A stretch of DNA of 64,000 bases from Rhizobium sp. (lineage in GTDB: Bacteria > Pseudomonadota > Alphaproteobacteria > Rhizobiales > Rhizobiaceae), in NCBI GenBank assembly GCA_002796995.1, contig PEKW01000015.1, positions 246,444 through 310,443 on the forward strand, given 5' to 3'. Each line of letters starts with the position of its first letter. Positions within the stretch are counted from its first letter, which is position 1. Below the pieces are notes generated by a model that was not told the origin of the DNA, searched no databases, and worked only from the letters and a program-made list of their open reading frames with translations. Below, piece after piece: positions 1 through 7,954 of this stretch. Position numbers and translations under genes: made by a program.

Positions 1-1
1 C

Positions 2-676
2 AGAACCGCTGACGAACTGGAGGCGGCGCTCGACGAGATTCGACAGGCCGGGGGCGACGGGGTCGCGCTGGTCGCCGACATCAGCGACGAGGCGGCGATG
101 AGGGATGCGCTCGAGACGCTATGGAACCTGAAGGGCAGGCTCGACGTCGTCGTGGCCAATGCCGGGATCAACGGGACTTGGGCGCCGATCGACGATCTCA
201 AGCCGGAGGAATTCGATCAGACCATCGCCGTCAATCTGCGCGGGACCTATCTCACGCTTCACTACGCGGTGCCGAAGCTCAAGCAGTCGGGCGGCGGCGC
301 GATCGTGGTCGTTTCCTCAATCAACGGAACACGCACCTTCACCACGCCCGGCGCCACGGCCTATTCCGCGACCAAGGCAGGGCAGCTCGCCATGGTCCAG
401 CAACTGGCCCTGGAACTCGGACAGCATCGCATCCGGATCAATGCGGTGTGCCCGGGGGCGATCGCGACCGACATCGACGACAACACGACGATCCGTCACC
501 GCGAAAAGACCAGGGTGCCGGTTGTCTTTCCCGAAGGAGACATACCGCTGACGGGTGGTGAACCGGGACAGGTCGATGAGGTGGCGGACGTCATCGCCTT
601 TCTCGTTTCCGACCGGGCGCGCCATGTCAGCGGTTCGCCTGTGTGGATCGACGGAGGCCAGAGCCTCCTGCGCTAG
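2..676 (+). CDS. SDR family oxidoreductase, 5' end outside the window
   Basis: This is an NAD(P)-dependent short-chain dehydrogenase/reductase whose first part, including the glycine-rich nucleotide-binding motif, lies left of the window. The open frame runs in from base 2. The visible part has the NAG(I) motif after the fourth strand, a serine in the VVVSSING segment, and the YSATK (YxxxK) catalytic motif, followed by the PGAI loop. It ends with the usual SDR tail (SGSPVWIDGGQS). The substrate cannot be told from sequence. The next gene is on the opposite strand, so the two converge. Confidence 0.9.
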   Translation, partial: RTADELEAALDEIRQAGGDGVALVADISDEAAMRDALETLWNLKGRLDVVVANAGINGTWAPIDDLKPEEFDQTIAVNLRGTYLTLHYAVPKLKQSGGGAIVVVSSINGTRTFTTPGATAYSATKAGQLAMVQQLALELGQHRIRINAVCPGAIATDIDDNTTIRHREKTRVPVVFPEGDIPLTGGEPGQVDEVADVIAFLVSDRARHVSGSPVWIDGGQSLLR

Positions 677-712
677 CGCGGGAGGCCCAGGCTTCGGTCA
701 AGGGCAGACGAT

Positions 713-1201
713 TCAGTCCGTTTCGGGCCTCGAGACGACGCGGTTTTCGAACCCATGCAAAAGCCAGAGAACGATCAGCGCCAACGCCGTTGCCAGCAGG
801 CTGATATGCCAGAAACCAAGCCCCGCGGAGAGGCCGATCGAGCCCGCGAACCAAAGCCCGGCACCCGTGGTGAGGCCGCGAACCTCGCCCTTGGAAAAGA
901 CGATCATTCCGGCTGCCAGGAAGGCCACGCCGGCGGTGATAGCTTCGATCAGGCGCAGGGGATCGATCCGGGCCGAATCTCCTTGAAAAGCGGAATGGTG
1001 AGCGATCTCGATCGTCAGGATGGCGACGATCGCGCTCGACAGGCAAACCAGGATATGGGTGCGCAGCCCCGCGGCCCGGTTCTTGCGTTCGCGTTCGAAG
1101 CCGATCGCCCCGCCGCAGAGCATGGCGATCAACAGGCGCATGCCTATGACGGAGAGGGGGAGGGCGGTGTCGGTGGCGAAGTAGGGTTCGAGATTCGTCA
1201 T
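713..1201 (-). CDS. MgtC/SapB family membrane protein
   Basis: This 162-residue inner-membrane protein has about four to five hydrophobic segments. It carries the family signature near the N-terminus: GGAIGFERERKNRAAGLRTH, a glycine/arginine-rich loop after the first transmembrane segment. A second conserved stretch (ITAGVAFLAAGMI) follows. MgtC proteins modulate Mg2+ homeostasis and ATP synthase in several bacteria, but this short form lacks the extended C-terminal domain of Salmonella MgtC, so a general SapB-like role is all that can be claimed. It is a single gene, convergent with the SDR gene. Confidence 0.85.
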   Translation of the reverse strand: MTNLEPYFATDTALPLSVIGMRLLIAMLCGGAIGFERERKNRAAGLRTHILVCLSSAIVAILTIEIAHHSAFQGDSARIDPLRLIEAITAGVAFLAAGMIVFSKGEVRGLTTGAGLWFAGSIGLSAGLGFWHISLLATALALIVLWLLHGFENRVVSRPETD

Positions 1202-1287
1202 CGGTCTGTCCTGAGGCGCTGGACAATGCGAGAGGGCGCGTCGGCATAGGCCGACACGCCCTTAAGTCTTCGCGCCGAAGCTGTGGG

Positions 1288-1677
1288 TCAGTGGCGCTCT
1301 TTCGAGCCGGCGGTCGAGGAATAGGTGGCCGAGACCGGATCGCTGGCCGGGAAGCTGTCGATCAGTCCCTCGTCCACCTGCGACTCGAGTTCGGTCTCGT
1401 CCTGCGCGCGCCGGGCGCTCAAGACGGCGTCGGATACCGCTTCGTCGCCGCTGCGGGCCAGGTTGTCGTCGCGCTCGCGCTCGGTCGTGCCATCGAAGGA
1501 GCCGACCTGAAGAAGCAGGACACGCGCCTTGTCCAAGGCATTTTCGCGATTGAGGTCGCCGCTTTCGCTCTGCTTCATGCGAACCGAAACGACCTCGCCG
1601 CCGTCGCCGACGAACTCCACGGTGTAGCCGGGGACGCCGCCCATGTCTTCGTGTACCTGTGTTCCAACGATCTGCAT
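1288..1677 (-). CDS. Small acidic hypothetical protein with C-terminal DSFPASDP motif
   Basis: I do not recognise a named family. The predicted 129-residue protein is soluble and acidic. A central segment (NRENALDKARVLLLQV) looks helical, and the C-terminus holds DSFPASDP, a short motif I have seen at the ends of small alphaproteobacterial proteins. The start at 1677 is chosen because a GGGAG ribosome site lies 8 bases upstream. An ATG at 1683 is too close to that site, and the longer reading from 1839 adds low-complexity sequence. Function unknown; possibly stress-related, by analogy only. Confidence 0.6.
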   Translation of the reverse strand: MQIVGTQVHEDMGGVPGYTVEFVGDGGEVVSVRMKQSESGDLNRENALDKARVLLLQVGSFDGTTERERDDNLARSGDEAVSDAVLSARRAQDETELESQVDEGLIDSFPASDPVSATYSSTAGSKERH

Positions 1678-1913
1678 GGTCATTCTCCCATTGTGGTGAT
1701 CCGATAGAAAACGCGCGCGCGGCGCGCTGGTTCCATCGAAAGACAACGATATGTCTGGGTGCCTGCCCATCAAAGGCTCGGCCAGCAACTCTGCATTGCG
1801 AATTGTTCCATCCGTCGCCGTAAACGCTTTATTTACCAAGCTGTCCGCGAATTTACTAAAATCTGAAACAAACTTCGAGTTGCAGGCGTTGTGGCGGCGA
1901 AGGAGATATTGCC

Positions 1914-2306
1914 ATGCTGATGAGATCCAAACTGCCGACCGATACCATCCTGATCGTCGAGGACGATGTCTTCATTTCCATGGACGCCGCCGATAGCGTG
2001 TCGCGGGCGGGGGTCAACGTCGTTACCGCCGAAACCGTGCATGACGCACTCGACATCCTCGAACAGGAGGAAATCTCGGCCGCGATCCTCGATTTTCACG
2101 TGCGTGACGGCGCCGTCACGCCGATTGTCGCCGTGCTTCGCCAAAAGGGCATCCCCTTCCGCATCGTGTCCGGATCGCCTCTGGCCGAGATCGCCGCCAA
2201 CGGGATCCCGCCGGGGCTATGCTCCCAGAAGCCGGCCGATTATTTCAAGGTGCTCGTCTCGCTGATCAGCGAACGCCCCTGGACGGCGCTGAGGCCGAGC
2301 CACTAA
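1914..2306 (+). CDS. Single-domain response regulator receiver protein
   Basis: This 130-residue protein is a bare CheY-like receiver. The acidic pair is D17/D18, the phosphoacceptor is D60 (AAILDFHV) and the conserved lysine is K106 (SQKP). No DNA-binding or enzymatic output domain is present. An AGGAG ribosome site lies 8 bases before the ATG. No histidine kinase is nearby, so its partner is encoded elsewhere. Rhizobial single-domain receivers of this sort often act as phosphate sinks or modulators, but the role here is open. Confidence 0.85.
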   Translation: MLMRSKLPTDTILIVEDDVFISMDAADSVSRAGVNVVTAETVHDALDILEQEEISAAILDFHVRDGAVTPIVAVLRQKGIPFRIVSGSPLAEIAANGIPPGLCSQKPADYFKVLVSLISERPWTALRPSH

Positions 2307-2322
2307 GGAAGGCCTGGACCTC

Positions 2323-2943
2323 TCAGGTGCGCTTGTCGAGGAGGCGCGTCAGCGTGCGTTCCACCACATCGACCATCACCATCGTCTGGTGATCCACCTC
2401 GATGTTCAGCCGGTCGCCCTGACGGTAGCGGGGAAATGTGGTCTGCCGGAGCGTCTCGGGAATGAGATTGATCTGGAAGATATTGCCTTCGGCTTCGGCG
2501 ACCGTGAGGCTGGCGCCGTTGACGGCGAGAAAGCCACGCGGGAAGATATACTTCGCCCATTCCTCGGGCACGGAAAAGCGGATATGGGCGCCCGGCATTT
2601 CGCTCTTGGCGCCGATCAAGGTCGCGGTCGTGGCGATATGTCCGGCAATGGCATGGCCGCCGTTCTCATCGGTCGGCTTTGCCGAGCGCTCGAGGTTGAC
2701 GCCGTCGCCGACGGAGAGGTCGGACAGGTTGGTCCGCTCCAAGGTGGCGTCCATCGCATCGAAGCTTACGGTCGTTCCCATGATGGAGGTGGCCGACAGG
2801 CAAACGCCTTCCACCGAAACACTGCCGCCGATCTGCAGCCCCTCGACCAATCGTTCGGGAAACTCAATATGAAATTCAGTGTATCCGTCATGACGGATGA
2901 TCTTGGTGACCGGGGCCACCGCCTGCACGATACCGGTATACAT
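2323..2943 (-). CDS. ribE: Riboflavin synthase, alpha chain (RibE)
   Basis: The enzyme converts two 6,7-dimethyl-8-ribityllumazine molecules into riboflavin and a pyrimidinedione, the last step of riboflavin synthesis. The protein starts MYTGIVQ, the family's invariant N-terminus, so the start at 2943 is preferred over upstream in-frame codons. It has two repeated lumazine-binding barrels (residues about 1-95 and 96-195), each with a GVCL/GASLTV-type motif and a GHI or LIPETL segment. At 206 residues it resembles the E. coli enzyme closely. It stands alone, not in a ribD-ribH operon. I saw no FMN riboswitch in the 220 bases upstream. Confidence 0.92.
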   Translation of the reverse strand: MYTGIVQAVAPVTKIIRHDGYTEFHIEFPERLVEGLQIGGSVSVEGVCLSATSIMGTTVSFDAMDATLERTNLSDLSVGDGVNLERSAKPTDENGGHAIAGHIATTATLIGAKSEMPGAHIRFSVPEEWAKYIFPRGFLAVNGASLTVAEAEGNIFQINLIPETLRQTTFPRYRQGDRLNIEVDHQTMVMVDVVERTLTRLLDKRT

Positions 2944-3166
2944 GTCTCTTCCTGTCTTGCCCGGCAGGCGCGCAAAGGCCCGTCGCCGCGTCGTTCGTGG
3001 GCCAAAGGTAATGTGAGATCGGCCAAAGACAACCGCTAAATCCGGACGCTCCGTCAAGATTTGCTGAACGGTGGCGGTGAGCGCTGCTTTCCGGCCGGAT
3101 TGCAAAACCTCGGCGCGCTTGCGATGAACGAAATGTCCGGAACGGACCCGGAAGCAAGGGCACAGC

Positions 3167-3850
3167 ATGCAGCCGCACGACTATTGGCAGACGATACATC
3201 CTCCAGGCAGCTTCGACCCCGCCGGCCCGCATCGCGACAGCTTTCCCGCGGGCATGCCCGACGGCGGGCAGATGCTCCTGCCGATCCGGTCCCTGGCCGA
3301 CGGCCGGCACGGCATCGCCTCTCTCATCATCAACCAGGCGAGCTTCGACGTGCTGGACGCGCTTGCGGCCTCCCTGGCCGAGAAGCTCTCGCCTTTCCGT
3401 CCGGACGTGGTCATCGGCCTGCCGACGCTCGGGCTGACGCTCGCCTCAGCCGTGGCCCAGAAGCTCGGCCACACCCGCTATGTCCCGTTCGGCACCTCGC
3501 GCAAGTTCTGGTACCTCGACGAATTGTCCGTGCCGATGAGTTCTATCACCACGCCACACCAGCAGAAGCGCCTGTTTGCCGATCCGCGCATGTTGCCGCT
3601 CCTCAAGGGCCGTCGCGTCGTTCTCGTCGATGACGTCATGTCGAGCGGCACGTCCATGGTGGCGGGGTTGAACTTGCTGGCGACCCTCGACATCGAGCCT
3701 GTGGCCCTGGCGGTCGCGATGCTGCAGACCGAGCGCTGGAGGTCGGCGCTGTGCGCCTGCGGGGAAGGGTGGCCGGAGAAGACGCGAAGCGTCATCGCCA
3801 CTCCGCTTCTGGAGCGGAACGCCGAAGGGCTCTGGGAGGCGACGGCCTGA
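3167..3850 (+). CDS. Phosphoribosyltransferase (type I PRTase fold)
   Basis: This 227-residue cytosolic protein has the PRPP-binding signature VVLVDDVMSSGTSM near residue 160, with two acidic residues followed by the ribose-phosphate loop. An upstream VVIGLPTLGLTLA segment matches the usual beta-strand and flexible loop of the fold. The nucleobase or regulatory target is not clear: it lacks the signatures of apt, hpt, upp or pyrE that I know. It overlaps no neighbour and precedes the sugar kinase gene by about 130 bases on the same strand. Confidence 0.75.
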   Translation: MQPHDYWQTIHPPGSFDPAGPHRDSFPAGMPDGGQMLLPIRSLADGRHGIASLIINQASFDVLDALAASLAEKLSPFRPDVVIGLPTLGLTLASAVAQKLGHTRYVPFGTSRKFWYLDELSVPMSSITTPHQQKRLFADPRMLPLLKGRRVVLVDDVMSSGTSMVAGLNLLATLDIEPVALAVAMLQTERWRSALCACGEGWPEKTRSVIATPLLERNAEGLWEATA

Positions 3851-3983
3851 GACGCAGGATCTCGGCTGTTGCGGCCACTGGCTTTCTTGCGGCCTTCCGG
3901 ACAATGAGGCTATAGCTTCAGGCGGCCGGTTGCGGTGCGAAACGATTTCTTGGATCTGTCATGAAGGGACGCTAGGCTCGGGC

Positions 3984-4907
3984 ATGTCGAAAATTCTCTC
4001 CATCGCACTCAATCCGGCCATCGATATCTCCAGCGACGCCGACGCGGTGCGTCACACACACAAGACCCGCACCCACAATCAGCGCCAGCATGCCGGTGGC
4101 GGCGGGATCAATGTCGCGCGTGTCATTGTCGAACTCGGCGGACAATGCGAGCTGCTCTACCTCTCGGGCGGTGCCACCGGCACACTGCTCGAAGCCATGC
4201 TTGAGCCGCTCGGCGTGAAGCAGCACCGGTTCCGTATCCATGATCCCGTCCGCGTCGCGTTCAACGTGCGCGAGCTTTCGACCAATCTCGAATATCGCTT
4301 CGTCCCGGAAGGTCCTGAGGTCACCGAGGAAGAGCTGGCGCCCGTCTTCGATCTTCTGGAGGCAAGCGACGCGGATTATATCGTCGCCAGCGGTAGCCTG
4401 CCGCGCGGCGTCGCGGGCGACACCTATGCCCGGATGGCGGACATTGCCACGCGCAAGAAAGCCCGCTTCATCCTCGACACATCCGGAGAGGCGCTGCACG
4501 AGACGCTGGCGAAGGCGAAGGTCTTTCTCGTCAAGCCCAGTCTTGGCGAACTGGCGAGCTTCGCCGGCCAGAAGATCGACCACGAGAATGCCGGGGCCGC
4601 AGCCCAGGCGATCGTGCGCAGCGGTGCCGCCGAGTATATCGCCGTGACGCTTGGTGCGGACGGCGCGATCCTGGTCGGTGCCGACAGTATTCATCGCGTG
4701 CCGGCGATCGAGGTGCCGGTCAAATCGGCCGTCGGTGCGGGCGACAGTTTCGTCGCGGCGATGACCTGGTCCCTGGCCGAGGGCCACGACATCGGCGAGG
4801 CCTTCCGCTTCGGGCTCGCGGCCGGTGCCGCGGCGGTCATGACGTCCGGTACGGAGCTTTGCCGGCGGGCCGACGTGCTGGCGCTCTACGAGGCGAACAA
4901 GGGCTGA
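3984..4907 (+). CDS. pfkB: PfkB family sugar kinase (6-phosphofructokinase 2 / 1-phosphofructokinase type)
   Basis: This 307-residue ribokinase-fold kinase starts MSKILSIALNPAID, the hallmark of the phosphofructokinase-2/FruK/tagatose-6-phosphate kinase branch, which fixes the start at 3984 rather than 3930. A GGGGINVAR substrate loop lies near residue 40. The C-terminal anion hole and catalytic base motif is AVGAGDSFVAAM. It phosphorylates a hexose phosphate (fructose 6-phosphate or fructose 1-phosphate) with ATP. It is convergent with the sugar ABC transporter operon, which suggests but does not prove a shared substrate route. Confidence 0.85.
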   Translation: MSKILSIALNPAIDISSDADAVRHTHKTRTHNQRQHAGGGGINVARVIVELGGQCELLYLSGGATGTLLEAMLEPLGVKQHRFRIHDPVRVAFNVRELSTNLEYRFVPEGPEVTEEELAPVFDLLEASDADYIVASGSLPRGVAGDTYARMADIATRKKARFILDTSGEALHETLAKAKVFLVKPSLGELASFAGQKIDHENAGAAAQAIVRSGAAEYIAVTLGADGAILVGADSIHRVPAIEVPVKSAVGAGDSFVAAMTWSLAEGHDIGEAFRFGLAAGAAAVMTSGTELCRRADVLALYEANKG

Positions 4908-4935
4908 TCTTTGACCGATGGCATCGCCCGACCGC

Positions 4936-6045
4936 TTAGAGCCGCATGCCGGTCTTGCCGTCGAACAGCTTGGCCTTGCCCATATTGACCTCGAAGCGGA
5001 ACGTCTCGCCCGGCTTGACGCGCTCTTCGGGCCGCACCCGGGCGATGGCTTCCATGCCGCCCAGCGTGAAGACCAGCATGGTGTCCGGTCCGGTCGGCTC
5101 GACCACATCGACCGCGCGCTCGAAGACGAACAGGTCGGGCTGCGGTGCGCCGTGCGCGCCGACATGGGTGATGGTCTCGGGGCGAAGGCCGAGATAGATT
5201 TCCTCACCTTCAAGCCCCTCGACCTTGCCGGCCTGCTCGGGGCCGAGGGGAAAGCGGATCGTGCCTTCCTCGTCGGTCACGGCAATCCCGTAGCCGTCGT
5301 CCTTGACGACCTTTCCCTTGACGATGTTCATCGACGGCGAGCCCATGAAGCCGGCGACAAACAGGTCGATGGGGTTTTCGTAAATCTCCTCCGGCGTGCC
5401 GAACTGGCGGACATGGCCGTTGTCCATCACGGCAATGCGCGAGGCGAGCGTCATCGCCTCGATCTGGTCGTGGGTGACGTAGACGATCGTCTTGCCGAGG
5501 CGCAGATGCAGCTTCTTCACTTCGGTGCGCATCTCGATGCGCAACTTGGCGTCGAGATTGGAGAGCGGTTCGTCGAACAGGAAGACGTCCGGATTGCGCA
5601 CCAGCGCGCGGCCCATGGCGACACGCTGGCGCTGGCCACCGGACAGCTGCCCGGGTTTGCGGTCCAGCAACTGCTCGATATGCAGGAGTTGGGAGACGTC
5701 GGCGAGCGCCTTGTCCTGGACGGCGCGATCGACGCCGCGGGTCTGCATGCCGAAGGTGATGTTCTCCTGCACGGTCTTCGTCGGATAGAGGGCGTAGGAC
5801 TGGAACACCATGGCGATGTTGCGGTCCTTGGGCGGCACGTCGTTGACCAGCGTGTCGCCGATCCTGATCTCGCCGCTGGTCAGGGTCTCGAGCCCGGCGA
5901 TCAGGTTGAGAAGCGTGGACTTGCCGCAACCCGAAGGCCCGACAAGCACGACGAACTCGCCGTCATCAAGGTCGATGCTGACGCCCTTGATGATCTCGGC
6001 CGTGCCGAACTTCTTCCAGACGTCCCGCAGTTCCACTTTTGCCAT
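4936..6045 (-). CDS. ugpC: Sugar ABC transporter ATP-binding protein (UgpC/MalK family)
   Basis: This 369-residue cytosolic ATPase powers the importer encoded directly upstream. It has Walker A (GPSGCGKST), the Q-loop (FQSYALYP), the ABC signature LSGGQRQRVAMGRA, Walker B (VFLFDEPLSNLD) and the switch His (VTHDQIEAMTL). A C-terminal OB-type regulatory domain of about 130 residues is typical of the MalK/UgpC class. It is the last gene of the operon, 4 bases after the second permease. Automatic pipelines label this class ugpC, but the neighbours point to a sugar (Gts-like) importer, not glycerol 3-phosphate. Confidence 0.93.
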   Translation of the reverse strand: MAKVELRDVWKKFGTAEIIKGVSIDLDDGEFVVLVGPSGCGKSTLLNLIAGLETLTSGEIRIGDTLVNDVPPKDRNIAMVFQSYALYPTKTVQENITFGMQTRGVDRAVQDKALADVSQLLHIEQLLDRKPGQLSGGQRQRVAMGRALVRNPDVFLFDEPLSNLDAKLRIEMRTEVKKLHLRLGKTIVYVTHDQIEAMTLASRIAVMDNGHVRQFGTPEEIYENPIDLFVAGFMGSPSMNIVKGKVVKDDGYGIAVTDEEGTIRFPLGPEQAGKVEGLEGEEIYLGLRPETITHVGAHGAPQPDLFVFERAVDVVEPTGPDTMLVFTLGGMEAIARVRPEERVKPGETFRFEVNMGKAKLFDGKTGMRL

Positions 6046-6049
6046 CTCG

Positions 6050-6943
6050 TTACCCTTTCACGGCACCTGCGGCCAGACCGCGCACGAAGTATTTTCCCGC
6101 AACGATGTAGACGAGCAGGGTCGGTAGCGCGGCGATGATCGCTGCGGCCATGTCGACATTGTATTCCTTCACGCCGGTGCTCGACGCGACGATATTGTTG
6201 AGCGCCACCGTTACCGGATTGCTGTCGCCGACGGTAAAGGCGACGCCGAACAGGAAGTCGTTCCAGATCTGCGTGAACTGCCAGATGATGGCGACGACGA
6301 TGGTCGGCAGCGACATGGGCAGAAGCAGGGTGAAGAAGATGCGGAAGAAACCTGCGCCGTCGATCTTGGCCGCATGGACGATGCCGTCCGATACGCCGAC
6401 GAAGAAATTGCGGAAGAACAGCGTGGTAAAGGCGAGACCGTAGACGGTGTGGACCAGGATCAGGCCGTAGACGCTGCCGGCCAGGCCGAAATAGCCGAGC
6501 ATGCGGGCCATGGGCAGAAGCACGACCTGGAAGGGAATGAACGAGCCGAACAGCATCAGCGCGAAGATGATGTCGGCACCGGGAAACTTCCACTTGGTCA
6601 GCGCGTAGCCGTTGAGCGCGCCGAGCAGGGTGGAGATGGCGACCGCCGGGACGACCATCAGGATGGAGTTCATGAAATAGGGCTGCAGGCCCGTGCAGCG
6701 CACGCCGACGCAGGCCGCGCTCCAAGCCTTCTGCCAGGCGGCGAAGGTGACTTCCTTCGGCAGGCTGATCAGCGACGAGGTGTGGATCTCCTCAAGCGAC
6801 TTCAACGAGGTCGAGATCATGACGAAGAGCGGCATGAGATAGTAGAGGCAGAAGAGCCCGAGGATGGCGAAGAGCAGCAGGCGCAGCAGCGTGTTCTTCA
6901 GGCCCCGGGGCCGGACAATTCCGGAGATGGCGGCTCCGCTCAT
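6050..6943 (-). CDS. gtsC: Sugar ABC transporter permease, second subunit (GtsC-like)
   Basis: This 297-residue inner-membrane permease has six predicted transmembrane segments. It carries the cytoplasmic EAA loop (HAAKIDGAGFFRIFFTLLLP) that docks onto the ATPase. It belongs to the MalG-type subunit family. The start at 6943 gives a 4-base ATGA overlap with the stop of the upstream permease, indicating translational coupling. The periplasmic loop after segment 1 contains two cysteines (AACVGVRC), as in glucose/mannose-type GtsC proteins to my recollection. Substrate assignment rests on the binding protein. Confidence 0.88.
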   Translation of the reverse strand: MSGAAISGIVRPRGLKNTLLRLLLFAILGLFCLYYLMPLFVMISTSLKSLEEIHTSSLISLPKEVTFAAWQKAWSAACVGVRCTGLQPYFMNSILMVVPAVAISTLLGALNGYALTKWKFPGADIIFALMLFGSFIPFQVVLLPMARMLGYFGLAGSVYGLILVHTVYGLAFTTLFFRNFFVGVSDGIVHAAKIDGAGFFRIFFTLLLPMSLPTIVVAIIWQFTQIWNDFLFGVAFTVGDSNPVTVALNNIVASSTGVKEYNVDMAAAIIAALPTLLVYIVAGKYFVRGLAAGAVKG

Positions 6944-7839
6944 TTCGCCGGCCTCCTCAGTTCCGAATAGAGATAGGGAATGAAGATCGCCGTGACGGTG
7001 ACCAGCATCATCACGGCACTTGCCGCCGCCGTGCCGAGTTCGCTGCGCTGGAAGGCGAAGGAATACATGAAGGTCGCCGGCATGTCGGTCGCGTAGCCCG
7101 GCCCGCCGCCGGTGAGCGCCATGACGAGGTCGAAGCTCTTGATCGCCAGATGCGAAAGCACGACGAAGGCGGAGAAGAAGACCGGCCGAACGATTGGCAG
7201 GATGATGCTCCAGTAGGTTCGGAACGGGCCGGCACCGTCGATCGCCGCCGCCTTGATGATCTCGTCGTCGACCGACCGCAAGCCGGCGAGAAACAGCGCC
7301 ATGACATAGCCGGAGGATTGCCAGACGCCGGCAATCACGACGGTGTAGATCGCCATGTTGGGATCGACCAGCCAGTCGAAATTGAAATCGGGAAAGCCCC
7401 AGCCCTGGATGATCTTCTCGATGCCGAGCGTCGGGTTGAGGATCCATTTCCAGGCGGTGCCGGTGACGATGAACGACAGCGCCATGGGGTAGAGATAGAT
7501 TGTGCGGATCATGCCTTCGGCACGAATTCGCTGGTCGAGCAGGATCGCCAGGAACAGGCCGATCACCATGCAGCAGACCATGAACAGGCCGGTGAAGATG
7601 AACAGGTTCTCGATTGCCACGAACCAGCGTGGCGTGGTCCACAGCCGCTCGTACTGGGCGAGGCCGACCAGCGTGTAGTTCGGCATGACGCCGGATTTGG
7701 TGAAGGAGATGTAGACCGTCCAGGCGATGAAGCCGTAGACGAACACCAGGCTCGCGGCAAACATCGGCGACACGACGATCTGCGGCAACCATCGCTCGAA
7801 AAAGCGATCGAAGGCGATCCGTCGGCTTCTGGCAGTCAT
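6940..7839 (-). CDS. gtsB: Sugar ABC transporter permease, first subunit (GtsB-like)
   Basis: This is a 299-residue MalF-type permease with about six transmembrane segments and an EAA loop (KAAAIDGAGPFRTYWSIILP). The start at 7839 is supported by a GGGGAGG ribosome site a few bases upstream; the open frame extends further to 7938 but without one. It pairs with the downstream permease to form the channel. A large stem-loop separates it from the binding-protein gene. Confidence 0.88.
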   Translation of the reverse strand: MTARSRRIAFDRFFERWLPQIVVSPMFAASLVFVYGFIAWTVYISFTKSGVMPNYTLVGLAQYERLWTTPRWFVAIENLFIFTGLFMVCCMVIGLFLAILLDQRIRAEGMIRTIYLYPMALSFIVTGTAWKWILNPTLGIEKIIQGWGFPDFNFDWLVDPNMAIYTVVIAGVWQSSGYVMALFLAGLRSVDDEIIKAAAIDGAGPFRTYWSIILPIVRPVFFSAFVVLSHLAIKSFDLVMALTGGGPGYATDMPATFMYSFAFQRSELGTAAASAVMMLVTVTAIFIPYLYSELRRPAK

Positions 7840-7900
7840 GGGCAAGATCCTCCCCGCGTGGTCCTCATTCCCTTTGCGGTTCTGCGCCGCATTATAGGGA

Positions 7901-7935
7901 ACCACCGGGGGCCGGCTCGGCCGGACCCCGGTGGT
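7901..7935 (-). other. Intergenic stem-loop between binding-protein and permease genes
   Basis: A near-perfect hairpin fills the gap between the stop of the binding-protein gene and the permease start. Outer arms 7901-7910 and 7926-7935 pair over 10 bases (ACCACCGGGG with CCCCGGTGGT). After one G-A mismatch, an inner 5-bp stem (7912-7916 with 7920-7924) closes a 3-base loop. No T-run follows in the minus direction. In other ABC operons such structures protect the 5' mRNA segment, so the binding protein is made in excess over the permeases. That role is inferred here. Confidence 0.7.
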
Positions 7936-7954
7936 CATCGATGGAAGGCAAACC

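Noticed and set aside
2944..3166. Possible FMN riboswitch upstream of riboflavin synthase
   Set aside because: I looked for the conserved RFN-element landmarks in this 223-base region and did not find them.
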